From: Rhynchopus sp. YZ270_cl-10
Taxonomy: Eukaryota > Euglenozoa > Diplonemea > Diplonemida > Diplonemidae
Assembly (NCBI GenBank): GCA_964035575.1
Contig: OZ037903.1
Span: forward strand, 707,001 to 771,000
Reading direction: 5' to 3'
DNA: 64,000 nucleotides
Below the pieces are notes generated by a model. It did no database searches. It saw only the letters and a program-made list of their open reading frames with translations, and was not told the origin of the DNA. The position numbers and the translations under genes are program-made. This document shows positions 1-10,761 of the stretch, in pieces. The stretch's first letter is position 1; every line of letters begins with the position of its first letter.

Positions 1-862
1 GTGTCGCGCCGTCAGGTGTACAACGAGCGCTCCGGCAACTGGGAGAAGATTGTGCTCCTCCCCGACGACCCGTACTACGAGGTATGCAGGCAGTTCTGTA
101 TGTTCACTTTGTCCTCACACACCACAACAGGCATTCCCCAAGCGCTTCATGAAGCAGCGCCCCCCGTTCGTGCTCCTCTGCATCTTCGTCGGAGTCTGCA
201 ACGCCGTTGTGCTTGCCCTCACCATCACCCAGACTAGCAGCGCGTACTTCAAGTCCCCCAACATGCTGCACCCGATCAAGAACTACGAGGAGAACACCGC
301 ACGCGACCTGTACATCCTCCCGGGAGACCAGCCATGGGGAGTGGGACACGGGCTTGGAACGGGTAGCTGGCCTCTGTTGAACTTCGAGCTGCGTCTGTCC
401 GCCAACGCCCTGGCGCTTGTTGTGCTGTCGTTCCTGATCCAGTGGAGGAGAGACGGACGCTTTGCGCAGATCTGCGTGCTGACGCTGCTGCTGGCGGCAG
501 GTGCGATCTACATTGCGTGCTTCTTCATTGACTTTGATGAGTACGACCACTCCTACGACCAGGGTGATGCTTGGGCCACTGCCAAGGGCGCCACTGTTGT
601 GCGCTACAGGTACGTCGCAACGCTCATCTTCGACTGCTTCTGTGGATTCGGGCTGCTCATCTTCAGTGTGATCAACCTCTTCCGTTACATCAAGCAGTGC
701 GGTGACCCGCTCAACAAGACTGAGTCCCGCCCCTACGGATGGTGGTGCCGTGGTGAGTGGGCCGCCAAGAAGGAGAGCAAGGCAGCCAACAAGGCGCTCG
801 CCGCAGGTGTCGATGACGAGGCCCCTATCGGCTCCACCGAGCCCGCCGCCGAGACCAAGTAG
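1..862 (+). CDS. Four-span membrane protein, 5' partial
   Basis: The window opens inside this gene. Exon 1 covers 1-81 and exon 2 covers 131-862. The 49-base intron (82-130) begins GTATGC and ends ACAACAG, and splicing keeps the frame (Tyr-Glu joined to Ala-Phe-Pro-Lys). The visible protein is about 270 residues. It has four hydrophobic stretches: just after the splice (starting PPFVLLCIF), near LRLSANALALVVLSFLIQW, near ICVLTLLLAAGAIYIACFF, and near FDCFCGFGLLIFSVINLF. A Lys/Ala-rich tail with acidic residues follows. The segment between spans 1 and 2 is about 70 residues and polar. I do not recognise the family. The true start lies upstream of the window. The coding call is firm because of length, the clean splice and the hydrophobic pattern; function is unknown. 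Confidence 0.75.
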   Translation, partial: CRAVRCTTSAPATGRRLCSSPTTRTTRYAGSSVCSLCPHTPQQAFPKRFMKQRPPFVLLCIFVGVCNAVVLALTITQTSSAYFKSPNMLHPIKNYEENTARDLYILPGDQPWGVGHGLGTGSWPLLNFELRLSANALALVVLSFLIQWRRDGRFAQICVLTLLLAAGAIYIACFFIDFDEYDHSYDQGDAWATAKGATVVRYRYVATLIFDCFCGFGLLIFSVINLFRYIKQCGDPLNKTESRPYGWWCRGEWAAKKESKAANKALAAGVDDEAPIGSTEPAAETK

Positions 863-3214
863 AACCCAAATACAAGGAAGATTTTTTGAAAAAAAATCAT
901 GTAGAAGGAAAGAGACAAAAAAAAAAGCGATTTTTGAAAAAACCCCCCCATAAAAAAACAACTTTTTACTTTTACACATTGTACCAAAAAAAAAAAATAA
1001 AACATTAAAAATATAGGAGTTTTTTTTGAGGCCAAGGGGGAGGAACAAAAAGGGTTGCGGTTGAGGAAGGGACAAAGCGTGCATTGGAAGGGTGATATTT
1101 TGATGTACAACAATGTTTTTTTTTATTTTTTTTCTCTTTTTTTTTTTTTTATTCCCTTTCTTTTTCTGATTTTGCTCTTCTTTTTTTGCTTCTTCTCCAC
1201 CTCTCTCTCCTTCTCTCCCTTTAAGGAGTAAGGGTTTTTTTTTGAGGTGGAGCAGAAGTACAAAGAAACGCAGAATTTACAAAGTGGGTTGTATAGGTTC
1301 CCCTCCTACATATCGAAAGGGAAGGTATCGTTTCAATAAAAGAACAGAATCAACTTAGGTAGCTCCTTTTTTTTTGTTGTCGATACAAAAAATAGAACTT
1401 CAGAGGAACCATTTCAATCCCCACATTTTTATCCCATTTTCACATTTGGTCCCTTATCCACGCCTTACAACCTTGTCTTCCCCCTTTTTTTTTGCCTCAA
1501 CCCCGAAAAATGGCAACTAAAAACGGACCTACCGTTTTCTTTGTCTGTAGAAGAGAGAAAAAAAAATAAGAGGAAAGAGGGTGAAAGAACAAAGGTCACT
1601 GTAATATTTGCAGCTTTGAGGTGAGTATAATATGAGAAAGATGTGTTATTGAACAATGGTGACCTTTTGCCTTTTTCTTTTTTTCTCTCTTTTTTTTTTT
1701 CCCCTGATTTTTCTTTTTCTTTTTCTTTTTCGAGGCAGAGAGAAGGGTATAGATGGGGGTGTGGGTGTTATCAGAGTGCCTGAATAGAAGATAAGGCAGC
1801 TTCTCCCGAACAATCAAATAAACGTGGCGGCAATGCAGGAGAGAAAAAAAAAATCCGTAATGGTCGTCAGTTCAAAGTTCAAGTTTTCAACCCTTTTGAT
1901 TTTCAAAAAAAAAAGGAAGTAGTGATTGCACGGCAACCTATATCAATTCCAACAGTTTTCAAAAAAAAGAAAAAAAAAATAAAACAACAAAAAAACGTCG
2001 ATTGCGGAGAGAATCAACCCTGATATAACCCACCCCCCCAAGAGGAAGGACTTCCCCTCACCTCTCCTTTTTCTTTTCTTTTCTTATTTCTCCCATTTAA
2101 AAAAATCGTTGCTTTTTCCTTTTTTTTTTTTTTTTTTCTTCTTCTTCCTTCTTCTTTTTTTTCTCTGTAATTATTTCAAGGGCAAAGGACCAGGTAATTC
2201 AGGATTTTTTTAAAAAATCCTGTTCTTCCCTCCCTCTGTTGAACAAAAAAAGGAGCAAGAAAAAGGGGGGTTCAGGTGACTCCAGATTACCACCATTCTT
2301 CCCCCCCCCACCTATTATCCCCACAGATGTAAATTATCTCAGTTGTTTTGAGTATTTCCCCCCTTTTTTTTTTTTTGAGTTTGGTGGTTGTCAGGTAGTT
2401 TGCTTTGTGATTTTCCCTTGAGGGTTTTGGCAGCGAGTTGTTGGGGTTTTTTTTTTGTCAGAGGTACACTTGATCCCGCAGTGCTCAGACAAAAAAAGGT
2501 GCTTTTCATTTAGAATGGAACTTTTCGTTTTTGCTTATTGTGTGCCCCCATGTTTTTTTTATGCAAGAAGGAAAGTTTTGTTTATCTTTCAAGTTTTTAT
2601 TTTTATTTTGCCGCTCAGGGTCGAGATGGGTCGGTAGGGTTATAAACCCGACACAAAAAAAAAGAAAAAAAACACCGACAACAAACATCCCAGCCCCCAA
2701 AAAAAATTTTTTTTCAATCCCCCATTCCCCATTTGCAGGAACAAAATTGCCTGTGTTCAAAAAGACAAAAAAAAGTGGTGGATAAGGGCAAAAGAATTGT
2801 AAAAAAAAAGAAAATTCTCTCGTGTATTACCCCCAGATCCCCCCCCTTATTCCACCACATACTGCCATTACATAAGATATTTTTTGACTCCACGGGACCT
2901 CGATATGGTAAAAAAAAAACCCCCCCCAAAACAAAAAAAACGGCTAAAAAAAAATTAAGTACGTAACTATATAGGGCACAGAGGGGGGTGAGGGTGAGCA
3001 TTTTGGGGGGGGATGGAGGAAAAAAAAAAAAATGGCGGGACGAAGAAAAATAAAATAAAATACAACAAAAAAAAAACGCAAAAGACAGCAAAAAAAGACC
3101 CCCCTTTTCCCATTTCTCCTATTCACCACCACTCCATTTGCATCATATAACATCTTCCTCTCTCTCTCTCTCTATCACAATCACCTACAGGGTTCCCTAA
3201 TATTTTAAAAAAAA
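863..3214. other. Homopolymer-rich intergenic region
   Basis: This 2.35 kb holds no convincing gene. It is dominated by A and T runs, with C or G runs of up to about 9 bases near 2300 and 3005. Short open frames here are low-complexity Lys or Phe strings. Pyrimidine runs near 1120-1210 and 2060-2165, and the CT repeat near 3160 ending in CAG at 3188-3190, fit processing signals of polycistronic transcripts. That role is inference. Confidence 0.6.
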
Positions 3215-4063
3215 ATGTCCCGAAATTTTGGTCTATTAATTGTTGTTGGAGGTTTGTTCTCGCTTTTGGTGGGTAGCGTATTGGTAACCGCAGGGCTAAA
3301 GGGGGAGGCTTTTACTGGCGCTTGGGAGGCACATGACTGTTCTCTTCGCCTACTCGAACAACGAATCCGGGTACGACATGATCCTTTGGTTATGCCGAGG
3401 GGGGGGCAGGTTCTTTTAGACACTTTGGTGCAGTTTGGGTGGAAGGTGGGGAATCGCAGTGAGACGGGGACTTGGGTGGAGTTGGGGACCGGGGCGAATT
3501 TTGATAAATTGGCGAATCTTCGTCAGCGATTGGAGATTTGGAGCCGTGTAGTCTCATCTGAGGCTGCGAAAGGGGTGAGCATATGGGTAGATGGCAACCG
3601 CTGGCCTGCCATTGAAAGCCTTGAAGCATGGTACCAATCCCTCCCTTCCTGCGATCCTACAGATGGTGTAGATGGCGTACGTTGTGGATCCTCCTCTGCA
3701 TATTCCCCAAGCCCGCAAGCAAACATGGACGTAACAGTTGAAGGCAGCATCTCCCTCTTCGAAAGCACCAGAGTTCACATCACAAACAACAAAACCATCC
3801 CCTGCTACGCGCCTCTAAACTGCGCACCAACCTGTGTTGTGACCCTAGCAGACCCTATCAAAGCAAAAGCCCAAGCAGACCACATCATCTTCACAGGGTT
3901 GATCCTCATCATCGCAGTGACCTGTCTCTCCTCCATCCTCCAGCGGGTCGCACGCAAGCATGTCTCCGCGTGCCACGACTCAGTCGCAAACTTCTGCTCC
4001 ACAATCGTCACCTTCACTGACAACCCTGAAGAGTCCACTCCGCTCTTACGATATAAAGGATAA
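3215..4063 (+). CDS. Two-span membrane protein of unknown function
   Basis: A single-exon protein of 282 residues. A hydrophobic segment lies at about residues 5-27, right at the N-terminus, and a second at about 224-246 (IIFTGLILIIAVTCLSSIL). Between them is a domain of about 195 residues, probably luminal or extracellular, with scattered cysteines including a cluster near 205-215 (CYAPLNCAPTC). A short polar tail ends the protein. This fits a signal-anchor plus a C-terminal anchor. The start is supported by CAG at 3188-3190, 25 bases upstream after a pyrimidine tract. I know no family with this layout. The coding call rests on length, base composition unlike the flanks, and the plausible topology. 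Confidence 0.65.
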   Translation: MSRNFGLLIVVGGLFSLLVGSVLVTAGLKGEAFTGAWEAHDCSLRLLEQRIRVRHDPLVMPRGGQVLLDTLVQFGWKVGNRSETGTWVELGTGANFDKLANLRQRLEIWSRVVSSEAAKGVSIWVDGNRWPAIESLEAWYQSLPSCDPTDGVDGVRCGSSSAYSPSPQANMDVTVEGSISLFESTRVHITNNKTIPCYAPLNCAPTCVVTLADPIKAKAQADHIIFTGLILIIAVTCLSSILQRVARKHVSACHDSVANFCSTIVTFTDNPEESTPLLRYKG

Positions 4064-4252
4064 AAAAAAATACCCCCATCCCCCAGGGGATCTCTAAAGA
4101 TCTCCTAATATTTACACGTAAATCGCGAAAAAAATACTGAGAAACATTCCCCTTTAACTCACTTCGAATATCCCACCCCACCCCACCCCACCTCACTCAC
4201 TCTTCTCCCTAACACTCAAACCAAGCGGGTATACACAAAAAACTTTAAAAAA

Positions 4253-6785
4253 ATGCCGACTAAAATCCGCCGCGTTGTCCGGAAACGCAAACGCGAGGAC
4301 AATGAAGGGAAGCACAGTGTGGAGACTGTCGCCCCTTTGGCTCCTGCACGGCTGAACCGCCATATTGTCATTACGGGGACCGGGCGAGGGGAGGTGCTGA
4401 GAGCGGTGGTTGCGCAGGCGGGGGCACGGTTACAGGGCGAATCTGTTGCGCATATCACCGTGGTGGGGAATGGGACGCTTACGGAGGATGAGGTGGAAGC
4501 TGTAGAGGCCATAGAGCACAGCAGGGATCTGCTTGCGAAGAGGGGGGTCGTGCTGCGGACACAGCACAGCCCGCTTTGTTTCTGTTGCATTGGGAGAGAC
4601 GCGCTGCAGGCAACCCTACGCAAAACAGAACACCCAGCAGGCGAACTCTCCACCACAATCTACCTCACCTCGCAGGTCGTCGACATTGACGCCCTCCTCG
4701 CCTCTACCCCGTGGACACCAGAGGAAACTTTGCTCCTCCACTGCACATCACAAAAACGTCTGACACAAAACCTCTGGTGCGGCGCAAACGTCGCGCAATG
4801 GTGTCCAAAAGGTGTACAATGTGACGACCCTTCCCTCGATGACGTGCGTCTCCACGGTCTTATCACCAATGAACAGATCGTTTCTTCTCATGTCATCTGT
4901 TATGAACCGGAGCCGCTGAGACAAAGGATTTCTGTTGATGCTGCGGAATTGCTTTCGACATTGAACCCTTCTGCTCTATTGGTGGCGTATGGAAAGGATA
5001 AGGGCAAGGGGGATGGAGAGGGTGCGCTGTTGACTGACGAAGCGGCGGCAGTCACGCTGCCGGTAGATGTGACAGCGTACAGTCCGTCGCTGCCGTATCC
5101 AGTATTGCGGGTGGCATCGGGTATAGCGAAGGAGTTGGCAGAGAAGAATGCCAAGGGGGCGAAGAAGCTGTCGTTCTGTTATACGAAGGGTGGTGGTGGT
5201 GGTGGGAGTTGTGGTAGTGCCTGTGGTGGTGGTGGTGGTTGTGGCGGCAGTTTCGACACCCGCAAGCTCTTCGACCTCCTCTGTGCAGAGGATTCACCCC
5301 TCAACGGGTTTGGATGCGTCTTCCACGCGGAGGGAACTCTTTTTCTTAAAGAGGACCCGCATTATGCGTACACAGTGACTTCGTCAGGTTTGTGCTTTTT
5401 TTTCCCAAAAATTTTTTTTTACCGAGAAGGTCTTCAAGACAGGCTGAGGTGTGAAGGATATTCTCTTAGGTTTTTTAGGTGTTTGAGAATTCTGAGAAAT
5501 TTTGTTTTTTGAGAGGAAAAAAAAAACCTATCATTTTTCAGGTGGTGCCTGGGACGTTTCGCGTGCTTTCAAAACCCCTTCCTCTGCGATGCGTACCACT
5601 GAATTTGCGGTGTTCCTGACCCCATTCAAAACTGCTTCGGGGAGTGCGGTTGCGCCACGTTGCAGTTCTGAGGCGATTTCTGACCTTTTTGATGCATGTT
5701 TAGCACGTGACAACCACACCACTGATACCACTGCTGATACGATTCCACACGACACTCTGAAGATTCTTAAGGGATGGGGGTTCAAGCTGCGCAAACCACA
5801 AGACAACGATGACGACGACGACGATGACGATGATGAAGAAGAAGAAGAAGAAGAAGACGAGGAGGACGAAGAGGAGGAGTCAGAAGACGAAGCCAGCATC
5901 GCCTCCTCCGCCTCCTCCTTCTACGAAGAGCACACCGTGCGCACGGAGCACATCGGCGACGCCTTCACCGTTGCGGTGGGCACTGCCGACACACCGTACC
6001 CTACTACACTCAGCTCTGGGAAGAAACGACGCAGGACGATTGACCTGCAGCAGTGGTGGGTGGATGCACAGGAGGCACGCGACCTGCCTGCCTCGGTGCA
6101 GGAGTGGTACAAACGTGGTCGGGCGTATTGGGCTGGTCTCAAACCTGATCTTCGTGGAGTAGAGCTGGACGAGCTGCATTGGTTTGATGTGAAGGAAAGC
6201 CGTGCTATCTTCGAGGCACATCATGCAGCACTACCTACACATGAAGCACAGAGAACGAGACGTGCGTTGGACTTAGCAGGTGGCATAGGTCGCTTTGTGA
6301 AGGGAGTCCTCGCAGACTTTTATGACTACGTTCACCTCGTTGAGGGCACACAGTTGCTTGCAGACAGTGCGCGTTTGGTGCTCAGCCCAGAACGTTATGT
6401 GTACAGAAGATTGAGTGACAGCGACGTAACAGCAATGCAGTTACAGGACATTTCAGTGGCAGAGCTGTGTGAAGGAGGTAAGTACGACTGCATCGTGCTG
6501 ACGTGGGTGCTTATGTTCATCACAGACAGTGATGTGGTACGTCTTCTCAAGAAGGTGAAGGCGATGTTAAAAGAAGGCGGTTTTGTGTACTGCAAAGAGA
6601 ACACCCTCGATGGGGAGGAGGTGTTCGCGGTAAACTGCGAAAACTCCAGCACAAACCGCTCCAAACCACATTACCAAGCGCTCTTTGAGGCAGCAGGACT
6701 CCGAGTCTCCACCAGCTGGGGGATGAACCACGTCCCCTCGCACGGCAATCTCCACACAGTAACCGCATTTATGCTCAAAGTGTGA
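4253..6785 (+). CDS. CobW/ZNG1-like domain fused to NTMT-like methyltransferase
   Basis: Two exons, 4253-5387 and 5542-6785, with a 154-base intron that joins S-G-G-A-W in frame, give 792 residues. Residues about 35-430 resemble CobW/COG0523 metallochaperone GTPases. They show a P-loop-like start (VITGTGRGEV), a C-F-C-C motif at 109-112 matching the family's CxCC metal site, and a CobW C-terminal domain with GFGCVFHAEG and SDLFDACLARDN. Walker A lacks the usual GKT, so GTP binding is doubtful. A Gly/Cys-rich loop (about 312-332) sits where relatives often carry a His-rich loop. An Asp/Glu run (about 467-495) leads to residues about 560-792. These match alpha-N-terminal methyltransferases (NTMT1/Tae1): a YW in the N-terminal helix, SAM motif ALDLAGGIGRF at 620-630, and a KEN near the KDN position. 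The end of the CobW part and the whole methyltransferase share one exon, so the fusion does not depend on the splice. Activity of both halves is unproven. Confidence 0.85.
5388..5541 (+). other. Intron within the CobW-NTMT fusion gene
   Basis: The donor is GTTTGT and the acceptor TTTTTCAG. The intron is rich in T and A runs. It interrupts the CobW C-terminal domain between Ser378 and the Gly-Gly-Ala-Trp of the next strand. Removing it restores the family's continuous sequence, which confirms both boundaries. The donor differs from the GTATG used by most introns here. Confidence 0.8.
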
Positions 6786-7111
6786 TTTTCTTGTACACAT
6801 TGTCCTTATTTTTCTTCTTCTTTATTTTTTTTTTTTGCGTTCTTCAAAAACGCTGCGGTGTGTCGCTGGTTTTATCAAACGAAAAATTAAAAAAACGAAG
6901 AAAAAAAATCACAATGGGGGTCGACCATTTCAGACCACCCTCCCAAGAAAAATACCCATCAGACAAGAAGAAAGTGAAACCCCTACTATTTCCCCCTCTC
7001 TCTCTCTCCCCCCTCCCTTATTTCCACTCACCACTTTTGCAGCAGACCACTTACACAAATCCCCTTGACCCCCCCTTTTTTAGTTTTTAGTTTTTTTTTT
7101 GGGGGAATAAA
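6786..7111. other. Short low-complexity spacer
   Basis: T-rich and C-rich runs with no gene. A CAG at 7040-7042 after a pyrimidine stretch (about 6990-7040) lies 70 bases before the next start codon and is a candidate leader acceptor. Confidence 0.5.
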
Positions 7112-9233
7112 ATGCCTCCTCCAAAGTTTCATACATGTTTTCTGTGTGGTCAGCAGTTTGGTGGAGCGAGCTTGAGTATTCATCAGAAGCAGTGTTATAT
7201 AAAGAAGATGAAACAGTGGAATGCAAAGCACCCGAGTGAACGGGGACCGAGACCGGTGGACCCGGCGGCGATGCATGCTCAGATGCGGAGCAGTCGGGAG
7301 GACGCACAGCAGCAGCAGCAGCAACACAAAGCACCACCACCTTCACGCATGACATCTGCCCCATCCTCAGCAGGATCATCCTGTACAAGCTGTGGAGAAT
7401 TTAACGATTCTGGGGCAAAATTTTGTGCAGAATGCGGAGGGAAAATGGCGCCTGTCGCCGCCAAAAAAGCACCCCCTCCTCGCCCTGCAGCCCCTGCTGC
7501 TATGTCAAACGACGAAATGAACTCGGCGGCATTAAATATGTTTCTCACCCCTTGCAGTATTTGCGGAAGGAAATTCGACCCTGAAAGAATCCAACGCCAT
7601 GAACAGGCGTGTCAGACTATTACCAGTGGATGTAAAAAACGGAAGACATTTGATTCGCATAAAAACCGTATTAAAGGAACAGAAATGGAAGGCAACCAGA
7701 GAACCTTTAATAGGGATGTAAAGAAGAAGGGGGGAAGGGCAGCCCCGGCCCCGCAGGCAGCTCCTTCGAAGTGGAGGCAGCAACATAATGAGTTCATCCG
7801 TGGCATCCGGTCTGCAAAAGGTGTCCAAAGCCACATCGCCAAAGGAGGCGACGTGCGTGACCTCCCTGCCCCACCACCAACACACAACCCTGACTACGTC
7901 CCCTGCCCTTCATGTGGTCGCACCTTCGCACCTCAGGCAGCAGAACGGCACATCCCCCGCTGTGGCAACACCATGGGAAAAGCAAAGCCATTAGGCCCCC
8001 GCACCCCTGCTACCACCGCAAGCAGGCGGGTAGGTGCACGCAATACGATCACTCCTGCCAAGATGGGAGGAGGGGGAGGGGGAGGAGGAGGAGGGACCAA
8101 CTACGTTGTTGGTGGAGCAGGTGGTGGGGGAGGAGGGATGGGTGGTGGTGGTGGAGGTGCGCGTCGTGTAGGTGGTGGTGGTGGCGGGAGGACGGTGCCG
8201 AACTTTCAAATGGGTGGTGGGGGAGGTGGAGGTGGGGACGCACCAGACCCGCGATCGAATGAGCAGACAAACTCTGTGTTGGGGTCTGGGTTGATCAACC
8301 AAAGGTCGCGTGAAGGGGGTCAGCGCCAGAGTGCACAGGCAGCACACAACTATGCAAGCGTACAGCGTAGGAATGAGCCGCTCGACCCAAAGTCGAACGA
8401 ACAGACGAACTCGGTCCTCGGGTCCGGTCTTATCATTCAACGTGAACAGCAAGGCTACGGCGAGCCTCCTGCAGCAACGTACACAAGCACAGCGAGAAGG
8501 TCCTCACAACCCTCACAACCCTCTCAGCCAGTCTATGGGGATATCTATCCAGACCGCGCTCAGACACGCCTGCCTGAGGTGGAGCAGCATGTGGTATGTG
8601 AGTCTCCTGTATTTTTTTGACAATATTTGTCCATGTTGTACTTCTGCATAGATATGTATTAGGCAACTTCAAAAACTCACCTTGTCGTGAGGTGATTCAT
8701 AAGTTTATTTCTGTTTTGTTTATCCCGGTGTCTGGAGGCGTTTGCACTTTTTAACTTATCTATTTGCCGCAAAACACTTCATATTGGTTGCCCTTTTTTG
8801 CTTTATTTACTATAAATCAACCTAACAACAGGTCCGTCGTAGTGAGATGCAAGCAAGAGAAGTGCCGATACAAACAATGAGACGGCAAGAGGTAGACGCT
8901 CCTCAGCCAACACAGTACATAGGCCGGAGGGTTGGTGTTGCAAACCATTCGTCGAGTGCGATGTATGTCCTACACCCCTTATCATAATGTACGTCGTTAG
9001 CCGGGGGAAAAATAGCTCCAAGCGCTTCTCACCTTCCCGTTCTCGAGAAAAAGTGGTTATCTGTTGTAGGTGTTGGGTGTTTTTGCAGTTTTCAGTTGTG
9101 GGGTGCTTTTCTTTAGTCAACACCTATATCTACTGAGTTGAGACGTTTTCTTTTTTATTGCACTTTCCACTTTTCTTTTCTTACTAAAAAACCCCATTTT
9201 CCTCACAGGTACGGTGTCTTTGGAGGAACTTGA
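7112..9233 (+). CDS. ZC2HC1-like zinc-finger protein
   Basis: Three exons (7112-8593, 8832-8962, 9209-9233) encode 545 residues. The introns are 238 and 246 bases, with GTATGT/GTATGT donors and CAG acceptors, and both joins keep frame. The last exon codes only the final residues (YGVFGGT after the split Met). C2HC fingers of the ZC2HC1 type are seen at C9/C12/H24/C28, C148/C151/H163/C167 and C265/C268/H280/C284. A C4 zinc ribbon lies at C91/C94/C105/C108. Residues about 312-380 are Gly-rich. A repeated segment (SNEQTNSVLGSGLI) follows twice, near 392 and 430. Relatives occur in ciliated protists and animals; their molecular role is not established. A gamma-like repeat lies in intron 1 about 75 bases before its acceptor. 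Confidence 0.82.
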
Positions 9234-10118
9234 GATGATCCAAACAACCACGATTTCTTTGTTTCTATGCGAGGTTTCTACACGACGTTAACGCAGCCAT
9301 CCAAAGAAGACAACACGAAGCATTTATACCGACGTCGTGATAAGGAGGGCACCGTTTTGCACCAGTTGCCCAACAACCTTCACACCGCATTCTATTGGGC
9401 ATATTATGGTTCTGGTTTGCAGCGCAAAAGCCGATTCCTTTCTTCCCACGCCCATTTAGTTTGTGTGTTGATTTGCCCTCATTCTTTTATTAATTACCAT
9501 TGTCAGAGATGAGAGTGTCTGAGAGATGCGTTTTGTTTTCAAAAAAAAATTTTTACTCAAAAGGATGACTAAGCAAAAAAAAAAGAGGGCTTGGCATTCA
9601 TCGGATAAACAGTTTTTCTTGTGGGTTCTTGCCTGAATGGGGTGTTTTTTGTTGTTGTTTTTTTTATATAATTCCTTCATTGTGTTTGGGCTGGGGGGAG
9701 GTCGGAATGTTAGTGATATTTCTCTGCAAAAGAAAAAAAGAATTCGTGGAAATAGAAAAGTATGCCTGCATGGTACATTGTCATATTCTTTCCATTCTAA
9801 GTCGTGAGTCTGGCCTCCCGTTTTATTCAGTATTCAGTTGTCCCGTTAGGTCTGGGAAAATGAGAACGGAGGAGGGGGGGTATTCTGTGATATTTCTGTG
9901 ATTCGTGTCCCTTTGCGATTCAAAAAAAAAAAAAAAAAACAACGAGCGAGCCAAAAAAATGGCTAGGTGTTACCCTGAAAAGAAACCAACAAAAAAATGA
10001 CAGCAGACACAACACCACGTATTTTTCTCTATTTTTTGTTTTATTTTTTAGAAATGGAGGGTAATTCAGAATAGCTTCTGACGGTTCCAGGCATCTTTCT
10101 TGTTTTGTTCTTTTTAAA

Positions 10119-10162
10119 GGTGACTAACGCACGAGAGGCTTAGGTTCATCTTACAAACGTTT
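10119..10162 (+). repeat. Alpha short dispersed repeat
   Basis: This copy defines the alpha family: GGTGACTAAGC-like start, a few variable bases, then GGCTTAGGTTCATCTTA and AAAC. The CTAAGC and GCTTAG parts can pair as a small hairpin (here CTAACGC is slightly changed). Related copies occur at least eight times in the window, all in sense orientation as far as I could see. This one lies between genes. Confidence 0.75.
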
Positions 10163-10369
10163 TATTTTTTTTCCTTGATGTGTTCACTGAATATGTTAGA
10201 AAGCGTAGTAGTGCTTTGTGCGTGCACTATGTGAAGATAGCAACCCGGCAATGTTCATCTCGTCTCTGATGCTTCCCATATGAACTCCCCCCACAAAAAA
10301 AGGATTTGACAATGAAAAAAGACTGCCTTTGTCTCAAATGGCGGCTACACTAAACACATTATCAAATCT

Positions 10370-10421
10370 TCCACCTGATTTTACCCAACTTCCGCCAAAA
10401 TTGGGTCAAAAATTAGGTGGA
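10370..10421. mobile_element. 52-bp inverted-repeat element (MITE-like)
   Basis: The ends TCCACCTGATTTTACCC and GGGTCAAAAATTAGGTGGA are near-perfect inverted repeats around a 16-base centre. The same termini bound a second element at 21623-21729. Two copies with the same ends and different middles argue for a tiny non-autonomous DNA transposon family. No clear target duplication is visible. Confidence 0.6.
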
Positions 10422-10761
10422 TATTTGCGTGCAAAGTGTTGGAATAATAATAAAAAAATACCCTCCTCCCCTAAAAAAAATAAAATCTACTATTGACTTG
10501 GTCTGAATTTTTTGTTTTTTGCATATTTTATTAAAAAAAAGCTAAGCTTTTCTGATATTCCCTTTTACTCCACTCTTTTATATCGAACTGAAAAAAAAAT
10601 TGAAACGAAGAAAAACGATTTCCCACTACTTTCCCCCTTAAATACACATATTTTCCCCCCTCCTCTCCTCCTCCTCTCCTCCTCTTCCCCTCTCTCTCTC
10701 TAACCAACACTACCAGACAAAAAAACTCTTTCTTTACACAACAAAAAAGAATCAATAAAAA

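Larger units (their letters stand above)
9234..10761. other. Intergenic region with a small inverted-repeat element and an alpha repeat
   Basis: No gene is supported in this 1.5 kb. An 81-codon open frame at 9267-9512 has no recognisable features. A degenerate alpha-like motif lies near 9563. The rest is A/T-rich, ending in a pyrimidine tract (10625-10700) that leads into the next gene. Confidence 0.5.

Noticed and set aside
5531-5899. Poly-Ser open frame on the - strand
   Set aside because: Antisense of the Asp/Glu tract in the fusion gene.
9267-9512. 81-codon open frame after the zinc-finger gene
   Set aside because: No motif, no good leader signal and composition like the surrounding non-coding DNA.
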